Assembly (NCBI GenBank): GCA_910587555.1
Contig: CAJULV010000077.1
Coordinates: 1-16,409, forward strand
DNA from: an uncultured Acetatifactor sp.
GTDB taxonomy: Bacteria; Bacillota; Clostridia; Lachnospirales; Lachnospiraceae
Direction of reading: 5' to 3'
DNA length: 16,409 nucleotides
The notes below the pieces were generated by a model that was not told the DNA's origin, ran no database searches, and worked only from the letters and a program-made list of their open reading frames with translations. The translations under genes were made by a program, and so were the position numbers. Below, one piece after another: positions 6,917-13,758 of this stretch; position 1 is the stretch's first letter; every line of letters begins with the position of its first letter.

Positions 6917-7819
6917 TTGAATTTCAACGTAAAAGAAGATATTGTGCAAATGACATGCCTGTGGAAGGGGGAGCGATTTGAGGACGGAAGGCCCAGAGTA
7001 CCGGACGAATATTTGAAAGCGCTTCATAACCTGACCCTTGAAGAGGTGTGGAACCCCATTTTTGTCAAGGGCTATACGAATCAGTTTGAAGGGCGGCTGA
7101 AACTTCTGCATGGCGACGGCAGAAAGATGATAGGAAGAGCGGTTACGGCCTCTTACTGCCCCACAAGGCCGGATTTAAACGAGACAGTGATGGAAATCGG
7201 AAGGGCAGAGGGCAGGACCGGAACCTATAATCAGTGGGTGGTGGACAGCCTGGTGGAAGGAGATGTGTGTGTCATTGATATGTACGACAAAATATATAAG
7301 GGAACCTTTCTGGGCGGAAATCTCACCACAGCCATTGCCAACCGGACCAAAACGGGAGGCGGCGTGGTCTGGGGCGGTATCCGTGACCTGGAACAGATGA
7401 AAAGAGTTCCGGGAGTGCAGGTATATTATCGGGGGATTGACCCTACGCCCATCCGGGAATTCGTGATGACAGGATTCAATACGCCTACAAAGATTGGAAA
7501 TGCAGTGTGTCTGCCGGGGGATGTGGTATTCGGAACGGACTCCGGCGTACTGTTTATCCCGGCGCACCTGGTGCAGGAGGTGGTGGACGGCGCCGTGAAG
7601 ACAAAGGTGAAGGATATGTTCGGTTTCGAAATGATCACCCGGAATAAATTCACCACAGCCCAGATAGATAAAAATGTATGGACCGTGGAAATGCTGGACC
7701 TGCTGATGGAATATATCGACACCAATGAGGCGGCTGCGGATTTCAGGGGAATTGACTGGTCTCAGGAATATGACCTTGCGGTAAACGGGGACCCCAACGA
7801 TACGCAGTCTGCATTGTAA
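6917..7819 (+). CDS. RraA-family protein (aldolase/decarboxylase-like)
   Basis: Predicted cytoplasmic 300-residue member of the RraA / 4-hydroxy-4-methyl-2-oxoglutarate aldolase superfamily. The signature is GGGVVWGGIRDLEQM (Arg156, Asp157 are the expected ligand-binding pair), followed by PGVQVYYRGIDPTP and, later, CLPGDVVFGTDSGVLFIP, the typical 'V.PGD...aD..Gv..iP' block. The protein is longer than the classical RraA regulator (about 160 residues), so an enzyme acting on a 2-keto acid is more likely than an RNase E inhibitor. The exact reaction is unknown; acting on a KDG-like keto acid in this operon would be inference. The start is TTG 6917, supported by GGAGG at 6903-6907 nine bases upstream; no ATG is better placed. 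It lies 98 bases after uxaC and 142 before the SDR gene. Confidence 0.85.
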   Translation: MNFNVKEDIVQMTCLWKGERFEDGRPRVPDEYLKALHNLTLEEVWNPIFVKGYTNQFEGRLKLLHGDGRKMIGRAVTASYCPTRPDLNETVMEIGRAEGRTGTYNQWVVDSLVEGDVCVIDMYDKIYKGTFLGGNLTTAIANRTKTGGGVVWGGIRDLEQMKRVPGVQVYYRGIDPTPIREFVMTGFNTPTKIGNAVCLPGDVVFGTDSGVLFIPAHLVQEVVDGAVKTKVKDMFGFEMITRNKFTTAQIDKNVWTVEMLDLLMEYIDTNEAAADFRGIDWSQEYDLAVNGDPNDTQSAL

Positions 7820-7898
7820 AGCAGGGATTGCAGATAACAGAGATAATTCCTAACGTGGGTCGTCACTTGAAGAGAGTGAGTACAGCAGGAAAATCAGT

Positions 7899-7930
7899 TT
7901 GACAACAGTGGGAATGAATGTATCGCGATA
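7899..7930 (+). promoter_or_regulatory. Possible internal promoter/operator before uxuB-like gene
   Basis: A perfect TTGACA (7899-7904) is followed 16 bases later by the ten-base perfect palindrome TATCGCGATA (7921-7930), at -10 distance. This sits in the longest gap inside the operon. The -10 match is poor (TATCGC), so either element could be chance. Confidence 0.2.
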
Positions 7931-7961
7931 AGAGGCAGGTAAGAAGAAGGAGACAGTAATT

Positions 7962-8810
7962 ATGAGCGGAATTTTTAAGGACCGGACGGCGGTGGTAACG
8001 GGAGCGGGCGGAGTGCTGTGTTCCGAAATTGCCATGAAGCTGGCAGCAGAGGGCGCAAAGACGGTACTTGTGGGAAGAACGGCAGAAAAGCTTCAGACCG
8101 TGGCAGACAAAATCCTGGCGGCGGGCGGAACCTGCATGGTGAGGGCGGCAGATGTCACCGATGAGAGAGCCATGGAGGAGCTGGCAGGGGAAGTAAAGGA
8201 AGTCTATGGGCCATGCAGATACCTGATTAACGGTGCAGGGGGCAATAACAGCCGCGCCATTACCACGAATTTTACCTATGAACCGCAAGAACTCGGAGAG
8301 GAAAAGCCGGAGGACATGATTGGTTTCTTTGATCTGGACATGGATATTTTTGAAAGCGTCCTGAAAGTCAATACCCTGGGGACGGTGATTCCCGTCAGGG
8401 CTTTTGCGAAGCAGATGGCGGAAGCGGGAAAGGGCAGCATCCTCAACTTTGCATCCATGAACAGCACGAGGCCCCTTACCAGGGTTCCCGCATATGCCAT
8501 GAGCAAGGCGGCGGTGGTGAATTTCACCCAGTGGCTTGCGGTCTATCTGGCGCCTGCGGGAATCAGAGTCAATGCGGTGGCGCCCGGATTTTTTGTCAAC
8601 GACAGGAGCAGGAAGATTCTGTATACGCCGGAGGGGGATTTAAGCCGGAGGGGAGAGAATATCATGAAGCATACGCCCCTGGAGCGTTTCGGGGAGGCAA
8701 AGGAGCTGCTTGGCAGCGTGATGTGGCTTCTGGATGACAGGAAAGCATCCTTTGTGACAGGAATCACCGTGCCCGTGGACGGAGGCTTCCTGGCACACAG
8801 CGGAATCTGA
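7962..8810 (+). CDS. uxuB: SDR-family D-fructuronate reductase (mannonate oxidoreductase)
   Basis: NAD(P)-dependent short-chain dehydrogenase, 282 residues. The cofactor fold is marked by VVTGAGGVLCSEIA (glycine-rich turn at 13-19) and NGAGGNNS. The catalytic residues are Ser165 (NFASMNST) and Tyr178/Lys182 (YAMSK), with the usual 13-residue Ser-Tyr spacing. The C-terminal 'VTGITVPVDGGF' block is standard for SDRs. Position between uxaC and uxuA argues for reduction of D-fructuronate to D-mannonate. Bacillus subtilis UxuB (YjmF) is an SDR protein of this size, unlike the larger E. coli UxuB. AAGGAG (7947-7952) lies nine bases before ATG 7962. The SDR call is firm; substrate specificity rests on the operon context. 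Confidence 0.88.
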   Translation: MSGIFKDRTAVVTGAGGVLCSEIAMKLAAEGAKTVLVGRTAEKLQTVADKILAAGGTCMVRAADVTDERAMEELAGEVKEVYGPCRYLINGAGGNNSRAITTNFTYEPQELGEEKPEDMIGFFDLDMDIFESVLKVNTLGTVIPVRAFAKQMAEAGKGSILNFASMNSTRPLTRVPAYAMSKAAVVNFTQWLAVYLAPAGIRVNAVAPGFFVNDRSRKILYTPEGDLSRRGENIMKHTPLERFGEAKELLGSVMWLLDDRKASFVTGITVPVDGGFLAHSGI

Positions 8811-8867
8811 GAGCAGGCTGTCAGCAGTGATACCTGAAATGGCTGGCTAAGCAGAAAGGAATACGGA

Positions 8868-9830
8868 ATGATATTGACAGATTACCTGAGAAGCGCCAGG
8901 GACATTACTTGGGATTACGCAAAGCAGTGCGGTGTGGAATACGGCGTGATCCGCCTGCCGGAAGATCCGGAGTTCGATATATGCGACAAATTCCACTGGC
9001 AGAGCGTACACAGGCGATATATGGATTTTGGAATCAAACCAGTAGTCATAGAACCCATGCCAAACGCTCTGCACGACCACATCAAAGCGGGAGATGCCAA
9101 ACGGGACGAATCCATTGAGAAAGTGATCAAAATGCTTCCCATCATGGACAGTCTGGATATCCGGATCATCTGCTTTAATTTTATGGCCCATGTAGGCTGG
9201 CATCGGACGGCAAAGGCAATCCCGGAGAGAGGGGGTGCCCTGGTGACAGGCTTTCGGATGGAAGACTACAAAGAAGACGGAAATGAAATCACACAAGAGC
9301 AGCTCTGGGAAAATTATACCTGCTTCATTCAGGCCGTACTCCCTTATGCGGAGCGCTATGGAATCCGCCTGGCACTGCATCCTGATGATCCGCCGGTTCC
9401 GAAGCTGGGAAAAGTATCCAGGATCATGATAAGCCATGAGAATATCAAAAAAGCGGTGAGCATGGGGAAGAGTGCGAATCTGGGCATCACAATGTGCCAG
9501 GCCTGTTATCAGATGATGGGAGAGGATTTGCATCGGGTTATACCGGAGATGAAGGACAGTATTTTTTTTATTCATTTCAGAAATGCCACCGGGAACAGAT
9601 TTGACTTTCGTGAAACTTTCCATGATAACGGCGATATCCGGATGGGTGAGATTCTTGCACTCTATCAGAAATGCGGTATTGATGTGCCCATAAGAGCGGA
9701 TCATGTTCCCACCATGGCAGGGGAGAAGGAGACTTCCGGCTATACGGCGCTTGGGAGGCTGTATGCGACGGGTTACCTGAAAGGATTGTTGGAAGGCCTG
9801 GAAACGGTAAGGCTGGGCAGCATTGGATAA
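8868..9830 (+). CDS. uxuA: Mannonate dehydratase
   Basis: Cytoplasmic TIM-barrel enzyme dehydrating D-mannonate to 2-keto-3-deoxygluconate. The metal ligands expected from UxuA structures appear in order: His171 in ALHPDDPP, Cys210 in ITMCQACY, His236 in FIHFRN, and Asp278 in RADHVPTMAGE. The intervals (39, 26, 42) are close to those I recall for characterised UxuA. At 320 residues it is shorter than the Bacillus (about 360) and E. coli (394) forms, apparently through shorter insertions, since all active-site blocks and the C-terminal 'ALGRLYATGYLKGLLEG' are present. AAAGGA at 8855-8860 is seven bases before ATG 8868. It completes the glucuronate-to-KDG route with the two preceding enzymes. 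Confidence 0.95.
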   Translation: MILTDYLRSARDITWDYAKQCGVEYGVIRLPEDPEFDICDKFHWQSVHRRYMDFGIKPVVIEPMPNALHDHIKAGDAKRDESIEKVIKMLPIMDSLDIRIICFNFMAHVGWHRTAKAIPERGGALVTGFRMEDYKEDGNEITQEQLWENYTCFIQAVLPYAERYGIRLALHPDDPPVPKLGKVSRIMISHENIKKAVSMGKSANLGITMCQACYQMMGEDLHRVIPEMKDSIFFIHFRNATGNRFDFRETFHDNGDIRMGEILALYQKCGIDVPIRADHVPTMAGEKETSGYTALGRLYATGYLKGLLEGLETVRLGSIG

Positions 9831-9849
9831 AGAGGAGTGTGGAAAAGTC

Positions 9850-11355
9850 ATGAGTGAAAAAGCGGTAAACTATTATAGAAATCCATTAAAAAAGGGGACG
9901 GAGGCGTATGAAATCAAAAAGCCTGATATTGCTTTTAAGCTGACCTGTATTGGCACGCTGATTCCTAAAACAACGAATGAGATTGCAGGTTCAAACTGGT
10001 TGTTGGGCTGTGAAACCCTTGACAGGGATTATGCCGATTATGATCAATATAAGGAATACCTCTGCCCTCTGGGAATCAAATATCTGAGGTTCCAGGGAGG
10101 ATGGGCGAAGACGGAAAAGGTGCAGGGAGTCTATGACTGGGCATGGCTGGATCATATTATTGAGGATGCCGTGGCCAGGGGGCTGAAGCCCTGGCTGCAG
10201 ACGGGATATGGCAATCCTGTCTATTCCGGTGCAGGGGGCGTGAACCTGGGGGCAGGGATGCCGCTGTCCGAGACGGGGCGGGCTGCCTATGAGCGGTGGG
10301 TGTCTGCCATGGTTACCAGGTATGCGGACAGGGTTGAGGACTGGGAGGTCTGGAACGAACCCAATTTTGGCGACAACAAGGTGAATACACCTGAGATTGC
10401 GGCGGATTTCAATATCCGCACAGCCCGAGTTATCAGGGGGATTCAGCCGCAGGCAAGGATATCAGCGCTTGCACTGGGACATATGGACGAGGCGTACGTG
10501 GAGCGCTTTTTCAGGTATCTGAAAGAACAGGATGCCTGCGGGTTATTTCACAATGTGACATACCATGACTACGTCTATAATCCCGATGCCAATAAGCTGG
10601 CAGTATACAAATTGCGGCAGATTGTGGAAAATTATGCGCCTGGACTGATTCTGCGCCAGGGGGAGAACGGAGCGCCTTCAGAGGAAAATGCGGGAGGAGC
10701 GCTGGGAAATTATCCCTGGTCCGAGATTTCACAGGCAAAATGGGATATGCGGAGAATGCTGGAAAATCTGGGAAATGATATCCAGTGCAGCGTGTTCAGC
10801 ATCGTGGAGATGCAGTATAGCGGAAACGGTCCCATCACAAAGACAAACACCAAGGGGCTTTTGAAATCCGATGCCCGGAATAAAGTGCTTCGGCCCAAGA
10901 TTGCCTACTATGCGGTGCAGCATATCACATCCGTATTTGACGATACCCTGGAGCGGGTGAGGGAAACAGGATTCAGGCACAGCATCGATGCCGGCGACAG
11001 GTACAAATATCATGTGAGTACGGATAGGAGCGTCTCCGTGTACGGGTATGAGAAAAAAGAAACCGGACGGCGGTTGTATACCATCTGGATGGACGATGCG
11101 ATCCCGGGAGATTCCTGTGTATTGACGGAGCTGGATTTTGATTTTGCGGACAGTCAATTTGAGCAGCCGGTGCTTGTGGACTGTCTCACGGGATGCGTCT
11201 ACGAAATTCCCGGGGAACAGTGGAAAAAGGAGGGGAATATGGACAGATTCAGGAGAATTCCGGTTTATGATTCACCGATACTGCTGGTGGAGAGGAGCCT
11301 GCTTTTTTTCGATAAATCAGGCTTTGAATCCGAAGAAAAAGAAGAACCTGTATGA
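9850..11355 (+). CDS. Clan GH-A glycoside hydrolase, GH39-like
   Basis: Predicted retaining glycoside hydrolase of about 501 residues with no signal peptide, so it should act on imported oligosaccharides in the cytoplasm. Clan GH-A features are YLRFQGGWAKTE, 'DWAWLDHIIEDAVARGLKPWLQ', the acid/base motif WEVWNEPN (Glu170) and the probable nucleophile in LRQGENGAPS (Glu272). The C-terminal ~120 residues look like a beta-sandwich accessory domain. GH39 covers beta-xylosidases and alpha-L-iduronidases. A uronic-acid glycoside would suit this operon, but that is inference. An in-frame TTG at 9823 would overlap uxuA. I prefer ATG 9850 because AGAGGAG at 9831-9837 precedes it, although the 12-base spacer is long. 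Another GH-A family is possible. It seems to be the last operon gene. Confidence 0.8.
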   Translation: MSEKAVNYYRNPLKKGTEAYEIKKPDIAFKLTCIGTLIPKTTNEIAGSNWLLGCETLDRDYADYDQYKEYLCPLGIKYLRFQGGWAKTEKVQGVYDWAWLDHIIEDAVARGLKPWLQTGYGNPVYSGAGGVNLGAGMPLSETGRAAYERWVSAMVTRYADRVEDWEVWNEPNFGDNKVNTPEIAADFNIRTARVIRGIQPQARISALALGHMDEAYVERFFRYLKEQDACGLFHNVTYHDYVYNPDANKLAVYKLRQIVENYAPGLILRQGENGAPSEENAGGALGNYPWSEISQAKWDMRRMLENLGNDIQCSVFSIVEMQYSGNGPITKTNTKGLLKSDARNKVLRPKIAYYAVQHITSVFDDTLERVRETGFRHSIDAGDRYKYHVSTDRSVSVYGYEKKETGRRLYTIWMDDAIPGDSCVLTELDFDFADSQFEQPVLVDCLTGCVYEIPGEQWKKEGNMDRFRRIPVYDSPILLVERSLLFFDKSGFESEEKEEPV

Positions 11356-11470
11356 TGCCGCCATGGATTTGATGCTTGTGGAGCAGGCGGAAAAGAATGG
11401 CGCCTGCATAAAGGAAGGGCTTGAACTGCACATAGGAAGGGCCTGTGGAAAACAGTATCCGTGTATATGG

Positions 11471-11503
11471 CAGGGCTGTGCTTGAACGTACATCACAGCC
11501 CTG
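11471..11503. terminator. Strong inverted repeat between convergent genes
   Basis: CAGGGCTGTG (11471-11480) and CACAGCCCTG (11494-11503) are a perfect ten-base inverted repeat with a 13-base loop. It lies in the convergent gap between the glycoside hydrolase and the MerR gene. There is no T-run on either side, so intrinsic termination is not assured. A second imperfect hairpin (GATACG at 11516 with CGTATC ending at 11543) follows. Confidence 0.45.
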
Positions 11504-11636
11504 TCATGACCATATAGATACGTCAGCCTTCCGGCAGGCGTATCATAAAGAAATGTCCGGAAGAAGTGAGGGGGCCTTCGGCTGCGGACAGATGAAGACC
11601 CTTGTAAGGCAGGTCCTGCATTTTTGCAGGGAGGTT

Positions 11637-13190
11637 TCAGCGTCGGAATACATACCAGCAGGGTTCGGTACCGCCGAAGGAATAATCCCCGCTTTTCCAC
11701 TGGACAAAGAGATAGGCCGTATCTTCAAATCTGCGCAGCACATACTGGCCGGCGGTGGTCCTGGGGTTGCAGATCACATATCCGGTCACCCAACGCCAGA
11801 CGTCGGGGGAATCGGTATAAAGGCTGTCAGTGGACTGGTTCATAAACTGATTTACCATTGCGCCGCCTTCCAGGAATTCGGCGCTTCTCCAGTAGAGTGC
11901 ATCGAAAGGGATGATTGGGCAGGGATTGCGGGGATCGAATGCTTCCGGTGAGTGTACCAGGCCGCATACGTTCCATTTTCCCAAAATCGCCCTGTCATCG
12001 GCGGGAACATCAGGAATCTCATCCTTTCTCATAATGTCCTGCTTTCGGTATGCATTGGAATCCCTTTTCCGAAAAACCAGGATATCCGCTCGGCCGCCTC
12101 TGTAATAGTTCGGGCCTTTGAATTCTATGAACATATAGGTTTCACCGCCGATTTTTTCGATGGTATAGGGGTTTTGGCTCTTTCGGGCCGGATAGCCGCA
12201 GGTGGACAGAAGCAGTCCCTTTGTCCAGCCGAAGCACCAGTACTGTTCACCCCCCGGAAGAAAATAAAGCCCGTTCACGAAATCCTCAATGAGGGCGGAC
12301 TTCTGTTTCTGCGGGTGGAACATTTCACGGCAGGGCAGGAAATCTGTCATCTCCCAATGCCCGATGGCTTCCTCGTCATTTTCAAAGGGCAGTTCTAGCT
12401 CTTCGTTGTAATTGACATCGAAGCCCTTTAACTTTGCCACCGGCAGCTTGATTTCCACAGTACTGTCTTCGTACCGGATTTTGCAGGAGGGACCTGTAAT
12501 CTGATAGTCGTGTTCCAATACATATTTGTGGAGGGCTCTGAGTCCGTCTTCATATTTCGAGGCGGGGCAGACGAGGTTCGCGGTCTCCCCGTCGAAAGAG
12601 AGAGTCTTCTCGGACAGGCCGCAGGATTTGGGCAGGCTGCCTGTGATTTCCACGCCAAACCCCATATCAAAATTTTCCGTTATATATTCCGTTTCGTAGT
12701 CAATCAGGACCGTCCTGCGCCCGGATATGGCTTCAGGGACGGTATGCTGCATATGCTGCAGGATTTTCTCTCCCTCCGCCTGGGAGGAGACGATTTTCCG
12801 GTCATAAGCCAGGCGGATTTCATCACTTTTTCTGATTACGATATCAAACATGGACATACACTCCTTTAAGGTTGCATTCAGGTTTTGGAGGATGGTGATG
12901 CGCTCTTCGGTTCGCTTTTTCAGAATGTGCAGTTCCTCTTCCTTTGACCGGAGGAACTCGGAGAAATTTTCCTTCGGCAGCGAAAACAGGGCCTTGATTT
13001 CCCGCAGGCTGAAGCCCAGCTCCTTCAGGGCAATGATGCGGTAACAGTCTGACAATTTTGCGGCTCCATAATAACGGTATCCCGTCAAATTGTCAACGTA
13101 GTCAGGCGGGAGAATGCCTTCTATGTCATAATAACGAAGTGTTTTCACCGGAATTTTGCTTAATTTTGAGAGTTCGCCGATTTTATACAT
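11637..13190 (-). CDS. MerR-family regulator with GyrI-like domain and two C-terminal repeats
   Basis: Cytoplasmic one-component regulator of 517 residues, about twice the usual size. Residues 1-70 are a MerR winged helix (YKIGELSKLSKIPVKTLRYYD, LTGYRYY, ELGFSLREIKAL). A helical linker (about 74-115) follows, then a GyrI-like/BltR-type effector-binding region (about 120-262) as in multidrug-sensing MerR proteins. The C-terminal half contains two related beta-rich units of roughly 110 residues (about 275-385 and 398-517). Each begins GHWEMTD / GKWNVCG and ends with a 'Y...ETYMFIEFKG..YYRGG..D.LVFRK' type block (second copy: YLFVQWKSGDYSFGG, then WYVFRR). These may form a second ligand-binding part; that is inference. 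AAGGAG lies seven bases before the ATG on the minus strand. It converges with the hexuronate operon and its targets are unknown. Confidence 0.88.
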   Translation of the reverse strand: MYKIGELSKLSKIPVKTLRYYDIEGILPPDYVDNLTGYRYYGAAKLSDCYRIIALKELGFSLREIKALFSLPKENFSEFLRSKEEELHILKKRTEERITILQNLNATLKECMSMFDIVIRKSDEIRLAYDRKIVSSQAEGEKILQHMQHTVPEAISGRRTVLIDYETEYITENFDMGFGVEITGSLPKSCGLSEKTLSFDGETANLVCPASKYEDGLRALHKYVLEHDYQITGPSCKIRYEDSTVEIKLPVAKLKGFDVNYNEELELPFENDEEAIGHWEMTDFLPCREMFHPQKQKSALIEDFVNGLYFLPGGEQYWCFGWTKGLLLSTCGYPARKSQNPYTIEKIGGETYMFIEFKGPNYYRGGRADILVFRKRDSNAYRKQDIMRKDEIPDVPADDRAILGKWNVCGLVHSPEAFDPRNPCPIIPFDALYWRSAEFLEGGAMVNQFMNQSTDSLYTDSPDVWRWVTGYVICNPRTTAGQYVLRRFEDTAYLFVQWKSGDYSFGGTEPCWYVFRR

Positions 13191-13387
13191 AGCATCGCTC
13201 CTTGTACGGTGTTCAGGGCTGCCTTATGAAGGGCCAAAGCGTGGGATATGGCTGCATATATCCAGCGTAGTGCCATATCCGGCACTATAAGCCTCTGACG
13301 CGGCAGTCCTTTTGGATTTGATTCCCGCGGGCAATGAGCCAAGCGGATGCGTCAGCATCCATTTGGCGAATGCCGCGAGGGTCACAT

Positions 13388-13440
13388 ACCCCGCTGCTTG
13401 CAGCGCTACAAGCTTGATGCCCCGTTGCTTGCAGCGGGGT
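13388..13440. repeat. Direct and inverted repeat cluster (possible REP/MITE-like element)
   Basis: CCCCGCTGCTTGCAGCG (13389-13405) recurs as CCCCGTTGCTTGCAGCG (13420-13436), 16 of 17 bases identical with a 31-base period. ACCCCGCTGC (13388-13397) also pairs perfectly with GCAGCGGGGT (13431-13440). The second copy is itself a compact hairpin (13420-13439). Several alternative folds are therefore possible. It could act as a terminator for leftward or rightward transcription, or be an interspersed repeat. Confidence 0.6.
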
Positions 13441-13442
13441 TG

Positions 13443-13474
13443 TTGACTTTGCAGGTACCTTGCAGGATTATCAT
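13443..13474 (+). promoter_or_regulatory. MerR-type promoter candidate facing away from the merR gene
   Basis: TTGACT (13443-13448) and TATCAT (13469-13474) are separated by 20 bases, longer than the 17 usual for sigma-A. MerR regulators act on such stretched 19-20 base spacers. The spacer contains TTGCAGGTACCTTGCAGG, centred on the palindrome AGGTACCT and also readable as a direct repeat of TTGCAGG. It points to the plus strand, about 250 bases from the merR start. What it would transcribe is a truncated open frame, not a recognisable gene. Confidence 0.4.
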
Positions 13475-13479
13475 ATCAT

Positions 13480-13758
13480 TACAGCCAGGGGGAGAGTCAA
13501 GGGGAAAGTTTTTCTTTTTTATTCTATGAGGAGGTTGGCTTCGGCATTCGCGGAGATGCTATTGAAAACGGCGATTGGGGCGGACCGTGGAAGCCGGTTC
13601 CGCCTGATGTCAATTATGGGGGTGGAAGGGCGGTTATCGATGTGGTGGAAAAGGCGATTTCCGCCAGAACGTGTCTGAAAATTGCGCTCCGGCAGAAGGC
13701 GGGAATGGATTTTCAAACATGCGCTAAGGCGGCGGGACTGCCGGAATGCATACCGTGA
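13480..13758 (+). other. Unassigned open frame, possible gene remnant
   Basis: A frame open from the TGA at 13445-13447 to the TGA at 13756-13758 reads YEEVGFGIRGDAIENGDWGG, then PWKPVPPDVNYGGGRAVIDV and VEKAISARTC. Its composition looks coding-like (Gly, Pro, Trp and acidic residues in a believable order). There is no ATG or ribosome binding site in frame near its beginning, and its last 35 bases overlap the histidine kinase 3' end. I do not recognise a family. It may be a piece of a gene lost downstream of the MerR-type promoter, or chance. Confidence 0.22.

Larger units (their letters stand above)
13191..13480. other. Repeat-rich intergenic region between MerR gene and kinase
   Basis: No gene recognised. 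The stretch holds a hairpin with GGATGC (13345-13350), GTCA loop and GCATCC (13355-13360), and a second, larger structured repeat at 13388-13440. A MerR-type promoter candidate at 13443 faces the plus strand. The density of dyads is much higher than in the other gaps and suggests an interspersed intergenic repeat element. Confidence 0.55.

Noticed and set aside
8847..9851. Long minus-strand frame (334 codons) opposite uxuA
   Set aside because: uxuA has all metal ligands in frame; the antisense frame is a by-product of its codon use.
11363..11485. 40-residue peptide with four Cys downstream of the glycoside hydrolase
   Set aside because: No ribosome binding site before its ATG, and its 3' end is the strong inverted repeat; probably chance or a remnant.
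11445..11951. Plus-strand 168-codon frame overlapping the merR 3' end
   Set aside because: No start signals, and it mostly lies antisense to the conserved C-terminal repeat of the MerR protein.
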